Part shown: positions 29,221 through 37,906 of the stretch, piece after piece
Position numbering within the stretch: position 1 is the first letter of the stretch
Layout: each line of letters begins with the position of its first letter
NCBI RefSeq assembly: GCF_001882345.1
Contig: NZ_MINL01000001.1
Span: forward strand, 3,853,852-3,917,851
Source of the DNA: Halomonas sp. QHL1
GTDB lineage: Bacteria; Pseudomonadota; Gammaproteobacteria; Pseudomonadales; Halomonadaceae
Direction of reading: 5' to 3'
DNA: 64,000 nucleotides
Notes under the pieces: generated by a model
The model's input: only the letters and a program-made list of their open reading frames with translations
Told to the model about the DNA's origin: nothing
Database searches by the model: none
Program-made: the position numbers and the translations under genes

Positions 29221-31008
29221 ATGAATGTTTACGCCGCACCGGTACGCGATTTGCGCTTTGTGCTCGAAGAGCTATTAGCGCACCGTTCGCTCAGTTTGCC
29301 GGGCTTTGAAGAGGCCACGCCCGATTTGGTCGAGGCGGTACTCGAAGAGGCCGCAAAGCTGGCCGGTGACGTCTGGGGGCCGCTAAACAAGAGTGGTGAT
29401 CTGCAGGGGGCCAAGCGCCACTCCGATGGCAGCGTAACGACGCCGGAAGGCTTCTCAGCGGCTTACCAGGCTTATGTCAAAGGTGGCTGGAACGGTATCG
29501 GTGTATCAGAAGCGCTAGGCGGTCAGAACCTGCCCGAAGTGGTTGCCAGTGCGGTTCAGGAGATGCTCCACGGCGCTAACATGGCGCTGGGACTCTGCCC
29601 CATGTTAACCGCCGGTGCCATCGAAGCGCTGGCTCATCACGGTAGCGAAACGCTCAAAGCGACCTACTTGCCCAAGCTGGTGGAAGGCACCTGGACGGGC
29701 ACCATGAACCTTACCGAATCCCAAGCGGGGTCGGATCTCTCCCAAGTACGCACCCGCGCGGTGCCTGAAAACGACCACTACCGCATCAGCGGGCAGAAGA
29801 TCTATATCACCTGGGGCGAACACGACGCCGCCGAAAACATTATCCACCTGGTACTGGCCCGTAAGCCCGATGCGCCGGAGGGCAACAAAGGCATCTCCCT
29901 ATTTTTGGTGCCCAAGTTCCTAGTCAATGACGATGGCTCCTTGGGCGAGCGCAACGATGTCACCTGCGCCTCTATTGAACACAAGCTGGGCATTCACGGC
30001 TCGCCGACATGCACCCTAAGTTTTGGTGAAAACGGCGGCGCCATCGGTTATTTAGTTGGTGAAGAGGGGCGTGGCCTGAACCACATGTTCACCATGATGA
30101 ACGAGGCGCGCCACAAAGTCGGCATTCAGGGCATTGGTGTGGCCGAACGTGCCTGCCAGCACGCCTTTGCCTATGCGTTGGAGCGTCGCCAGGGGCGCTC
30201 TCCCAAAACGCGTGGCGGCGCTGAATGCAGCATCAGCGATCATTTAGACGTGCGCCGTATGCTGCTCTCCATGCGTTCGCGTACCGATGCGCTGCGTGCG
30301 CTGGCGCTCTACTGCGCAGCCGAGCTGGATACCGCCCGCCAAGCTGAAAGTGACGATGCCCGTCAGGCTGCCCAGGCCCGCGCCGATATTTTGATTCCAG
30401 TGATCAAAAGCTTCTCTACCGATCAAGCGGTGGAGATTGCCTCCATGGGGATTCAGGTTCACGGCGGGATGGGCTACGTGGAAGAGACCGGCGCTGCGCA
30501 GCTGCTACGCGATGCGCGCATTGCGCCCATTTATGAAGGCACCAACGGTATTCAGGCGCTTGATTTGGCGGGGCGGAAGCTCCAGCGTGACAACGGCGAA
30601 GCGCTCACCGCGCTGCTTCACGACGTTGCCACCACTGTGGAGCAGCTAAACGTCGACCCCGCACTAAAAGCGTTGGGCCGTGGCTTGGCCGCAGGTTTGG
30701 AAGATTTAAAAGCCGCTCAAGCGATTGTGCTAGAACAAGGCCGTGACCCTGAAAAAGGCGCAGATGCGGTGCAGGCTTATGCTACGCCGTTCCTTAACTT
30801 AGCGGGCCACGTGCTGTGTGCTTGGCAGATGGGGCAGGCGGCGCTTAGCGCCCAGGCCGCCCTGAACAACGGCAGCGATGATCCCTTCTATACTGCCAAG
30901 ATGCGCAGCGCCGAATTTGCCATCACGCAATGGCTGCCGGTAGGCCGCGCCCAACGCGCGGTGATTGAGGCAGGTATCCAGTGTTTAAGCGAATTTGAGG
31001 TTCACTAA
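29221..31008 (+). CDS. Acyl-CoA dehydrogenase (long form, C-terminal extension)
   Basis: FAD-dependent enzyme introducing the first double bond in acyl-CoA oxidation. At 595 residues it is the long form with an extra C-terminal domain, as in AidB-, FadE- and DmdC-like proteins. Visible: MNLTESQAGSDLSQVRT (flavin and substrate loop), FTMMNEARHKVGIQGIG, MGIQVHGGMGYVEETG with RDARIAPIYEGTNGIQALDL, carrying the catalytic glutamate region. It heads a set with acyl-CoA synthetase, hydroxyacyl-CoA dehydrogenase and hydratase genes in the same direction, and a PsrA-like site precedes it. Chain-length preference is unknown. Confidence 0.92.
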   Translation: MNVYAAPVRDLRFVLEELLAHRSLSLPGFEEATPDLVEAVLEEAAKLAGDVWGPLNKSGDLQGAKRHSDGSVTTPEGFSAAYQAYVKGGWNGIGVSEALGGQNLPEVVASAVQEMLHGANMALGLCPMLTAGAIEALAHHGSETLKATYLPKLVEGTWTGTMNLTESQAGSDLSQVRTRAVPENDHYRISGQKIYITWGEHDAAENIIHLVLARKPDAPEGNKGISLFLVPKFLVNDDGSLGERNDVTCASIEHKLGIHGSPTCTLSFGENGGAIGYLVGEEGRGLNHMFTMMNEARHKVGIQGIGVAERACQHAFAYALERRQGRSPKTRGGAECSISDHLDVRRMLLSMRSRTDALRALALYCAAELDTARQAESDDARQAAQARADILIPVIKSFSTDQAVEIASMGIQVHGGMGYVEETGAAQLLRDARIAPIYEGTNGIQALDLAGRKLQRDNGEALTALLHDVATTVEQLNVDPALKALGRGLAAGLEDLKAAQAIVLEQGRDPEKGADAVQAYATPFLNLAGHVLCAWQMGQAALSAQAALNNGSDDPFYTAKMRSAEFAITQWLPVGRAQRAVIEAGIQCLSEFEVH

Positions 31009-31030
31009 CGCTAATCCTTCAGCCAGTATC

Positions 31031-31058
31031 GCCGCCCCTTTGGGCGGCGTTATTGTTT
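31031..31058 (+). terminator. Hairpin after the acyl-CoA dehydrogenase gene
   Basis: GCCGCCC-cttt-GGGCGGC, seven perfect pairs, followed by a moderately T-rich stretch. Likely a rho-independent terminator or attenuator between this gene and the synthetase gene. Confidence 0.6.
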
Positions 31059-31139
31059 CTAAGCGATCAAAACAACTATTTTAAACGAACCCTTAAAACG
31101 AACGCTTTCAATAATATCAACAAAGTTCAGGAGCCGATT

Positions 31140-32768
31140 ATGACCGCTATCTTTGAGCAAGGCTTGCCCAAAACCATTGCCAACCACGTGCCGCTATCTC
31201 CGCTGACCTTTATCGAGCGCTCGGCGTCGATCTATCCCGATTACCCGGCGGTGGTCCATGGCAGCACTCGACGCACCTGGAGTGAAACCTGGTCGCGCTG
31301 CCGCCAGCTCGCCTCTGCGCTCGAAAAGCGGGGCATTCAGCCGGGCCAGACAGTGGCGGCGATGCTGCCTAATATCCCGGCAATGTTCGAGGCGCACTTT
31401 GGCGTGCCGCTGGCGGGTTGCGTATTGAACACACTGAATATTCGCCTGGATGCTGAGGCGATCAGCTATATGCTGGAGCACGGCGAGGCCAAAGCCATTC
31501 TTGTCGACCCAGAATTTGCCGAGGTCATCCAGCAAGCCGTTGCCAAACTTACTCACAAGCCGCTGATCATCGATGTCGCCGATATTGAGTTTCTCGGCGA
31601 GACCCAGGGCATTGGAGAGATTGAGTACGAGACGCTGCTCAATGAGGGCGATGCTGACTTTGCCTATCAGCTGCCTGCGGATGAGTGGGATGCGATCTCG
31701 CTCAACTACACCTCCGGCACCACCGGCAAGCCCAAAGGGGTGGTTTACCACCACCGCGGCGCTTACCTCAATGCGGTGAGCAATATCATGGAGTGGGCAA
31801 TGCCCCACCATCCGATCTACCTATGGACGCTGCCGATGTTCCACTGCAACGGCTGGTGCTTCCCGTGGACGATTGCCGCCAACGCCGGGGTGAACGTTTG
31901 CCTGCGTCGCGTCGATCCTAAAAAGATCATGCAGCTCATTGCCGAAGAGAAGGTCACTCACTTCAGCGGGGCGCCGATTATTCTTAATGGCCTGGTGAAC
32001 CTGCCTGCGGAAGATAAGCATCAGTTCGATCATCCGGTCAAAGTCACCACCGCTGGTGCCGCGCCGCCTGCCTCGGTGATTGCCGGGGTGGAGAAGCTGG
32101 GCATTGAGGTAACCCACGTTTATGGCCTGACGGAAGTCTACGGGCCGGTAACCGTGTGCGCCTGGCGTGAAGCGTGGGATGAATTGCCGCTGGAAGCACG
32201 AGCCAAAATTAAAGCCCGCCAGGGGGTGCGCTACCACATGCTCGAAGCGCTGTGCGTGGCTGATCCGCTCACCATGGAGCCAGTGCCCAAGGATGGCCAA
32301 ACCATGGGTGAGATACTCATGCGCGGCAATAACGTTATGAAGGGCTATTTAAAGAACCCGGAAGCCACCGAGCAGGCGCTGGAGGGCGGCTGGTACCACA
32401 CCGGCGACCTAGCGGTATGGCATCCGGATGGCTATATCGAGATCAAAGATCGCTCCAAGGACATCATTATTTCCGGCGGTGAAAATATCTCCACCATTGA
32501 GGTGGAGGACGCTATTTATGGCCATCCCGCCGTTGAAGAGGCAGCGGTGGTTGCCAAGCCTGACGAGAAGTGGGGCGAGACGCCCTGTGCGTTTGTGAAG
32601 CTCAAAGTCGGTTACGGCGAAGTCACCGAGGCCGATATTATCGCCCACTGTCGCGAACATTTGGCGGGCTATAAAGTGCCCAAAATGGTCATCTTCAGCG
32701 AACTTCCCAAAACCTCAACGGGCAAGATCCAGAAATTCGTGCTGCGCGAAGAAGCTAAGCAGCATTGA
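31140..32768 (+). CDS. Acyl-CoA synthetase (AMP-forming)
   Basis: Activates a carboxylic acid to its CoA thioester through an acyl-adenylate. The 542-residue protein has the P-loop-like motif YTSGTTGKPKGVVYHHRG (about 180-197), the HVYGLTEVYGP adenylate motif, YHTGDLAVWHPDGYIEIKDRSKD, and a C-terminal lysine in PKTSTGKIQKF. The overall form is that of medium-chain synthetases that include DmdB, the methylmercaptopropionate ligase; the specific substrate is not decided. The ATG at 31140 has AGGAG upstream; a longer frame to 31053 lacks support. Confidence 0.9.
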   Translation: MTAIFEQGLPKTIANHVPLSPLTFIERSASIYPDYPAVVHGSTRRTWSETWSRCRQLASALEKRGIQPGQTVAAMLPNIPAMFEAHFGVPLAGCVLNTLNIRLDAEAISYMLEHGEAKAILVDPEFAEVIQQAVAKLTHKPLIIDVADIEFLGETQGIGEIEYETLLNEGDADFAYQLPADEWDAISLNYTSGTTGKPKGVVYHHRGAYLNAVSNIMEWAMPHHPIYLWTLPMFHCNGWCFPWTIAANAGVNVCLRRVDPKKIMQLIAEEKVTHFSGAPIILNGLVNLPAEDKHQFDHPVKVTTAGAAPPASVIAGVEKLGIEVTHVYGLTEVYGPVTVCAWREAWDELPLEARAKIKARQGVRYHMLEALCVADPLTMEPVPKDGQTMGEILMRGNNVMKGYLKNPEATEQALEGGWYHTGDLAVWHPDGYIEIKDRSKDIIISGGENISTIEVEDAIYGHPAVEEAAVVAKPDEKWGETPCAFVKLKVGYGEVTEADIIAHCREHLAGYKVPKMVIFSELPKTSTGKIQKFVLREEAKQH

Positions 32769-32787
32769 TAACCCCCCCCCGTGGTAA

Positions 32788-32819
32788 TAATAGATAGTAG
32801 TGATAATAGATAGTGGAGA
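32788..32819 (+). repeat. 16-base tandem duplication before the 3-hydroxyacyl-CoA dehydrogenase gene
   Basis: Two adjacent 16-base units beginning TAATAGATAGT with two differences, just after a run of nine C (32772-32780). It fills most of the 57-base gap between the synthetase and the dehydrogenase. Confidence 0.7.
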
Positions 32820-32825
32820 GCATGC

Positions 32826-33674
32826 ATGAGTGATCAAAAAATTGGCGTTGTAGGGGCTGGCACTATGGGGCAGGGAATTGCCCAGGTAGTGGCTGCTAGT
32901 GGCTTTGACGTGTGCCTTTACGATGTGGCCGAAGAGCAGCTTGGCCGTGCCAAAACGAACATCGACAAAGGCATGGGAAAGCTGGTGGCGAAAGAGAAAA
33001 TCAGCGAGGCGGAGAAAAGCGCCGCTCTAGGCCGTCTCTCTACCACTACCACACTCAATGCCCTAAGCGACTGCGCAATTATTATCGAGGCCGCCCCCGA
33101 ACAGCCTGAACTCAAGGAGAAGCTGTTTCGCGATCTTAGCCAAATGAGCAGTACAGCTATCTTAGCCTCCAACACCTCATCGTTGTCACTTACCCGCCTG
33201 GCGGCCGTATGCGAGCACCCCGAGCGAGTAGTGGGCATGCACTTCTTTAACCCGGTGCCGGTGCTCAAGCTGGTGGAGGTGATTCGCGCCGAGCAAACCT
33301 CGGACGCTACCGTGGCCGAGATTGAAACCCTCGCTAAAGCGTTGGGTAAAACCGCCGTGCCGGTAGGCGACGCGCCTGGCTTTGCGGTGAATCGCCTGCT
33401 GGTGCCAATGATCAACGAAGCGGCGTTTATTGTTCAGGAGGGCACCGCGACCCCCGAAGCGATTGATAACGCCATAAAACTGGGCGCGGCTCACCCTATG
33501 GGCCCGCTGGCACTGGCGGATTTAATCGGGCTGGATGTCTGCCTGGCGATTATGCAGGTGCTTCAAGAGGGCTTTGGCGATCCTAAATACCGCCCCTGCC
33601 CGTTGCTCAAGCGCATGGTCGCAGCGGGCTACCTTGGCCGTAAAAGCGGACGAGGTTTCTATCACTACGACTAG
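32826..33674 (+). CDS. 3-hydroxyacyl-CoA (3-hydroxybutyryl-CoA) dehydrogenase
   Basis: NAD-dependent oxidation of 3-hydroxyacyl-CoA to 3-ketoacyl-CoA; 282 residues, the size of the stand-alone short-chain enzymes such as Hbd and PaaH. Features: Rossmann motif VVGAGTMGQGIAQV at the start, the signature HFFNPVPVLKLVEVI with the catalytic histidine, GFAVNRLLVPMINEA, and GAAHPMGPLALADLIGLD. Ribosome binding site GGAGA lies before the ATG. Works with the adjacent hydratase and dehydrogenase. Confidence 0.94.
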   Translation: MSDQKIGVVGAGTMGQGIAQVVAASGFDVCLYDVAEEQLGRAKTNIDKGMGKLVAKEKISEAEKSAALGRLSTTTTLNALSDCAIIIEAAPEQPELKEKLFRDLSQMSSTAILASNTSSLSLTRLAAVCEHPERVVGMHFFNPVPVLKLVEVIRAEQTSDATVAEIETLAKALGKTAVPVGDAPGFAVNRLLVPMINEAAFIVQEGTATPEAIDNAIKLGAAHPMGPLALADLIGLDVCLAIMQVLQEGFGDPKYRPCPLLKRMVAAGYLGRKSGRGFYHYD

Positions 33675-33791
33675 CTTGCGCTAAAGCGAAGAGCGCGGCA
33701 TAAAGAAGTTATTGCCACTCAACCAAGCGTTCGCTAGGGTTGGGTGGTGTTCACTTTACTATTCAATAATAAATCAAATAAGGAGTCCGCC

Positions 33792-34565
33792 ATGAGCGAA
33801 GCAGTGATTGAGAAGGTTGATAACGATGGGATGGTACGTCTCACCATCAATCGTCCTAAAGCGTTGAATGCCCTGAACAGCGATGTACTAGCCGCGCTGG
33901 AAGCGCACTTAGTAGATCTGGAAGCTCACCCGAACCTACGCGCCGTGCTGATTACCGGTGCGGGCGAGAAGTCCTTTGTAGCGGGTGCTGATATCACCGA
34001 GATGCGAGAAAAAACACCCGAAGAAGCACGGGCCTTCGCCAGCCAAGCGCTGCGTACGATTAAACGCCTAGAGACACTCCCCGTGCCGGTGGTCGCGCTG
34101 GTGAACGGGTTTTGCCTTGGCGGCGGCTGCGAACTGGCGCTGGCCTGCGACTGGGCCGTAGCCAGCGACAACGCGGTGTTTGGTCAACCTGAAGTGCTGC
34201 TGGGCGTCATCCCAGGCTTTGGTGGTACACAACGTCTGCCACGTCGCGTTGGCCCTGCGATGGCGATTGATCTTGTCACCACCGGGCGCAAAATCGACGC
34301 CCAAGAGGCGCTGCGTATCGGTCTGGTGAACCGGGTAATGCCGCAAGCGGAACTGGAGAGCTACGTTGAAGAGCTCACCAAGCAACTCAAAGGCAACGGC
34401 CCGCAGTCAGTGCGCGGTGCTAAACAGGCGGTTCACGACGGGATGGATCAAGACCTGGACAGCGCTCTGGCGCTGGAAACCAGTCTGTTTGCCTTCTGCT
34501 TTGCCGGTGACGAGCAGAAAGAGGGTATGGCGGCATTTGTCGAGAAGCGTAAACCGAACTTCTAA
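33792..34565 (+). CDS. Enoyl-CoA hydratase/isomerase (crotonase family)
   Basis: Hydrates 2-enoyl-CoA in the acyl-CoA oxidation set. The 257-residue chain has SFVAGADITEM (oxyanion hole), NGFCLGGGCELALACD and FGQPEVLLGVIPGFGGTQRL, so both catalytic glutamates of true hydratases are in place. The ATG at 33792 is preceded by AGGAG, which decides against the earlier in-frame ATG at 33744. Last gene of the set; a strong terminator follows. No thiolase gene is present nearby, so the cycle is completed from elsewhere. Confidence 0.93.
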   Translation: MSEAVIEKVDNDGMVRLTINRPKALNALNSDVLAALEAHLVDLEAHPNLRAVLITGAGEKSFVAGADITEMREKTPEEARAFASQALRTIKRLETLPVPVVALVNGFCLGGGCELALACDWAVASDNAVFGQPEVLLGVIPGFGGTQRLPRRVGPAMAIDLVTTGRKIDAQEALRIGLVNRVMPQAELESYVEELTKQLKGNGPQSVRGAKQAVHDGMDQDLDSALALETSLFAFCFAGDEQKEGMAAFVEKRKPNF

Positions 34566-34595
34566 GCCTTTATTCGTTCCAGTTTTACTTATTTA

Positions 34596-34625
34596 GGGGG
34601 TGGCGCTTGCGTCACCCCCGTTTTA
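34596..34625 (+). terminator. Rho-independent terminator after the hydratase gene
   Basis: GGGGGTG-gcgcttgcgt-CACCCCC followed by GTTTTATT. A strong seven-pair stem and T-run; ends the acyl-CoA oxidation genes. Confidence 0.85.
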
Positions 34626-34667
34626 TTCTCAAGGCTTCATACTACTAATCCCTTTGGAGTTGTCACG

Positions 34668-35285
34668 ATGCAATGGGCCGCGTTTATCCTCGCCGCGTTG
34701 GGTTTTGCCTATCTACCTGGGCCTGCGATGCTGTATACCGCAGCGCAAACCCTGGGTCGCGGCCGACGAGCAGGATGGTTAGCGGTCATAGGCGTGCATA
34801 TGGGCGGCTACGTCCACGTTATCGCAGCGGCGCTTGGCCTGGCGCTGCTGTTTGCGGCCATTCCGCCTGCTTATATCGCCATGAAAATCATTGGCGGGCT
34901 TTACCTGCTTTGGATGGGACTGCGGCTATGGCAGCAGGGCATTCGTGCCCATGGCGATGAGGTGCCGCTGGCAACCACTAAACGCGTGCTGCGGGACAGC
35001 TTTCTGGTGGAAGTGCTCAACCCTAAAACCGCGCTTTTCTTTGTCGCGTTTCTGCCTCAATTTGTGCAACCCGAGAGCGCTATGCCCGTAGCATGGCAAT
35101 TGCTCTGGCTAGGTATCGCCACCAATGCGCTGTTCTCATCTGCGGATGTCGTGGTAGTGCTGCTGGCCAGCCCGTTGCGTGAGTGGTTACAAAAATCCCA
35201 TGGCTCCTCCCGACTCATTCAGCGCATTGGGGGCGGCGTATTAATGGGACTAGGCGGTAATACGCTGGCTCAGGCGGCACGTTAG
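34668..35285 (+). CDS. LysE-family amino acid exporter
   Basis: Small inner-membrane exporter of 205 residues with six predicted helices. The N-terminus carries the family's YLPGPAMLYTAAQTLGRGRRAG, followed by VIGVHMGGYVHVIAAALGL and, in the middle, FLVEVLNPKTALFFVAFLPQFV. Members export amino acids such as homoserine, threonine or arginine; the substrate here cannot be read. Single gene between two strong terminators or promoters. Confidence 0.9.
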   Translation: MQWAAFILAALGFAYLPGPAMLYTAAQTLGRGRRAGWLAVIGVHMGGYVHVIAAALGLALLFAAIPPAYIAMKIIGGLYLLWMGLRLWQQGIRAHGDEVPLATTKRVLRDSFLVEVLNPKTALFFVAFLPQFVQPESAMPVAWQLLWLGIATNALFSSADVVVVLLASPLREWLQKSHGSSRLIQRIGGGVLMGLGGNTLAQAAR

Positions 35286-35335
35286 GGGTGTCTACTTACA
35301 CCGGCTAATTCAATTTCCCACATAAGGAGCGCTGC

Positions 35336-36037
35336 ATGTTTGATCTCTACATTGCCAACAAGAATTACTCTTCTTGGTCGCTGCGCCCTTGGGTGCTGAT
35401 GAAAGCGCTGGAGATCCCGTTTAACGAACACCTGATGCCCTTTGAAGGGGGCACTGGCGCGAGTCATGCCACCTTTACCCGCTTTTCGCCTTCAGGCCTG
35501 GTGCCCTGTTTGGTGGATGTAACGGACGAAGGCGAGCTGGCAGTGTGGGACTCCCTGGCGATTGTCGAGTATCTGGCCGAGCAGCATGCTAATGTTTGGC
35601 CGAGTGATAAGGCCGCCCGCGCCTGGGCACGTTCAGCTACTGCCGAAATGCACAGCGGCTTTAGCGCCCTGCGTGACGAGTGTTCGATGAACTGCGGTAT
35701 GCGGGTGGAATTGAATAGTTTATCGGCCAAGCTCGAGGCCGATGTGGCTCGCTTGGATGCGCTATGGCAGCAGGGGCTTGAGCGCTTTGGCGGGCCTTTC
35801 TTGGCAGGTAAACATTTCACCGCAGTAGATGCGTTTTATGCCCCGGTGGCGTTTCGCGCGCAGACGTTTAACTTACCCTTCAGTGACGCCTCTCGCGCTT
35901 ATAGTGACCACTTGCTAGCGCTGCCTGCCATGCAAGCATGGTATCAAGCCGCGCTAGAAGAGCCGTGGCGCGAGTCCATGCACGAGGCCGATACGCTGAA
36001 AAATGGCAAAGTAACAGCCGATCACCGCAAAGGTTAA
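35336..36037 (+). CDS. Glutathione S-transferase family protein
   Basis: Cytosolic GST-fold protein of 233 residues. The thioredoxin-like N-terminal domain begins LYIANKNYSSWSLRPWVLMKAL, with the serine of SSWS in the glutathione-activating position as in zeta-like bacterial GSTs, and SPSGLVPCLVD and WDSLAIVEYLAE for glutathione binding. The helical C-terminal domain follows. The substrate is unknown. GGAG ribosome binding site before the ATG. Confidence 0.88.
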   Translation: MFDLYIANKNYSSWSLRPWVLMKALEIPFNEHLMPFEGGTGASHATFTRFSPSGLVPCLVDVTDEGELAVWDSLAIVEYLAEQHANVWPSDKAARAWARSATAEMHSGFSALRDECSMNCGMRVELNSLSAKLEADVARLDALWQQGLERFGGPFLAGKHFTAVDAFYAPVAFRAQTFNLPFSDASRAYSDHLLALPAMQAWYQAALEEPWRESMHEADTLKNGKVTADHRKG

Positions 36038-36106
36038 CCTGTCAGGCTATTCACCAAGAACACCCTGCATCGGGTACACTGACGCAAATTTCGTTTGGAA
36101 ACTTCC

Positions 36107-36649
36107 ATGGCTCTTAGCGCAACGCCCTACAAAGTTGATATCAATCTGACCGATCTGGATCGCGGGGTGTATGAAACGCTGCGCTTTACCGTGGCTCGCC
36201 ATCCGTCAGAGACCGAAGAGCGCATGACCGCGCGCTTGCTTGCCTATGTGCTGTGGTACAACGAGACGCTGGCCTTCGGGCGTGGGCTTTCCGACGTAGA
36301 CGAGCCGGCGCTGTGGGAGAAAAGCCTAGACGGGCGCTTACTGCACTGGATCGAAGTGGGTTTGCCCGATGCCGAGCGCATCACCTGGTGTTCCCGGCGA
36401 GCCGAGCGCGTATCGCTGCTAGCTTATGGTCGGGTAGATCTATGGGAGAGCAAAGTACTGCCCAGCGTGGCATCGCTGAAAAATGTGCACGTGGCAGGGC
36501 TGCCACAAGAGGCCCTAGCGACTATCGCTAAAGACCTGCCAAGGGCGATTAACTGGGCGGTAATGATCAGCGAAGGATCGCTGTTTATTACCGATGAGAA
36601 TGGCCAGCATGAGATTACTCCGCAGTGGCTGCTACGCGATAGAGAGTGA
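36107..36649 (+). CDS. yaeQ: YaeQ-family protein
   Basis: A 180-residue protein matching YaeQ along its whole length (usual length about 181): VDINLTDLDRGVYETLRF, HPSETEERMTARLLAYVLWY, DGRLLHWIEVGLPD and CSRRAERVSLLAYG. The family has a PD-(D/E)XK nuclease-like fold; in enterobacteria it was linked to suppression of rfaH effects, but a biochemical role is not established. The ATG at 36107 is chosen over an in-frame TTG at 36095. A strong terminator follows at 36721. Confidence 0.92.
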   Translation: MALSATPYKVDINLTDLDRGVYETLRFTVARHPSETEERMTARLLAYVLWYNETLAFGRGLSDVDEPALWEKSLDGRLLHWIEVGLPDAERITWCSRRAERVSLLAYGRVDLWESKVLPSVASLKNVHVAGLPQEALATIAKDLPRAINWAVMISEGSLFITDENGQHEITPQWLLRDRE

Positions 36650-36720
36650 TAGATCTCGACCAGTAGCCTTCAAGTTTTCGTCTAGTCTACTACGCTATAA
36701 ACCTAAGCAATCAACAGCAT

Positions 36721-36753
36721 AATGGGTGGCCTACGGGCCACCCATTAATTTTT
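36721..36753 (+). terminator. Rho-independent terminator after yaeQ
   Basis: AATGGGTGGCC-tac-GGGCCACCCATT stem (ten or more pairs) followed by AATTTTT. Very stable. Confidence 0.88.
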
Positions 36754-36897
36754 AGTGACTTAGCTCTTTTCTGTAGAAGACAGTAAAAGATATGCTTGCT
36801 ATCTTTTTGCACAATTACATACAATCAACAATGTTTGTTGGCGTTCTTCAAAAGCACTCTCAAAAACACTCCCTAGGAAAATCTCAAGGAACGAGTA

Positions 36898-37881
36898 ATG
36901 AAAGGAAATCTCCCCTTACGATGGTTGCCGCTGGTAGCCGCTATTAGCTTGGCGTCAACGCTGGCGCAAGCCGACGATAGCGTCCTCTCGATTAAGCACG
37001 CCAATGATGGCATGGCCAGTAGTGATGATGGCCACTTTACCAGTGGTTTCGAACTTAATTGGGCCTATGAGCCTGAAGCGCAAAGCTGGACACAGCGTTT
37101 GGCCACTGCTTTGCCTGATAGCATCATTAGCAACGCTGATCTGGCAGCTTTCCGGCTAGTGCATCAGATTTATACGCCAAACAATATTGAGCAGCGTGAG
37201 CTGGTTGAAGATGATCGCCCCTACGCAGGGATTGTTTACGGCGGTATGTCACTTTACGAAGATGTGCCCATGGGTAACTGGCGCCAAGCGACGGATCTGC
37301 ACCTGGATATTGGTTTAGTAGGGCCCTCGTCACTTGCCGATAGCATCCAGCGCGAAGTACACCGCATCACCGAAAGCGAGCGCCCTAGTGGTTGGAACAA
37401 CCAGCTTGGCGATGAAGCCATTGTCAACGTCGCCATGCGGCGCCAGTGGTGGCATAGCTCCCCGTTTATTGGCAAGCAGTTTGCCCATGGCCCTAGCGTT
37501 GGCGCCGCCTTGGGTAATCTCTACACCTACGCAAGCGCCGGGTATAGCGTACGCTGGGGCGATGAATCACCTGGCATCCCTACGCTGACGCCAAACCCCG
37601 GTAGCCGCCACCACATGACCGGTAAAGAGGGCTGGCAGTGGTACCTGTTTGCAAGCGTAGACGGTTACTATATGGCGCAGAACCTGACGCTTGATGGCAA
37701 CACGTTCAGAAATAGCCACTCGGTTGATCGCAAAGAGTGGGTGGGCGACGTCTCTGCTGGGCTAGCGCTGGCCTGGGAAGATTGGCAGGTTACCTACGCG
37801 GTCGTTCAGCGCTCGCGTGAATTCGATGGTCAGGAAGAGCAGGACAAGTTTGGGGCCATTACGCTATCTAAGCGTTTTTAG
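36898..37881 (+). CDS. Lipid A 3'-O-deacylase LpxR-like outer-membrane protein
   Basis: Outer-membrane beta-barrel enzyme of 327 residues that removes the 3' acyloxyacyl chain of lipid A. A Sec signal peptide ends near TLAQA (residue 25). The catalytic residues known from Salmonella LpxR have matching positions: N36-D37 (N-D pair near the mature N-terminus), T48 in HFTSGFEL, and H155 with E161 six residues later, the same spacing as H122/E128. DRPYAGIVYGG is also a family hallmark, and the chain ends in phenylalanine as outer-membrane proteins do. The gene is followed closely by an acetyltransferase gene. Confidence 0.88.
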   Translation: MKGNLPLRWLPLVAAISLASTLAQADDSVLSIKHANDGMASSDDGHFTSGFELNWAYEPEAQSWTQRLATALPDSIISNADLAAFRLVHQIYTPNNIEQRELVEDDRPYAGIVYGGMSLYEDVPMGNWRQATDLHLDIGLVGPSSLADSIQREVHRITESERPSGWNNQLGDEAIVNVAMRRQWWHSSPFIGKQFAHGPSVGAALGNLYTYASAGYSVRWGDESPGIPTLTPNPGSRHHMTGKEGWQWYLFASVDGYYMAQNLTLDGNTFRNSHSVDRKEWVGDVSAGLALAWEDWQVTYAVVQRSREFDGQEEQDKFGAITLSKRF

Positions 37882-37906
37882 TCACGGTTACAAAAAAGGC
37901 TCAATC

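Noticed and set aside
29221-34565. Firm assignment to DMSP demethylation (dmdBCD)
   Set aside because: No dmdA or known DmdD-specific context is visible, and the families also cover ordinary fatty-acid oxidation.
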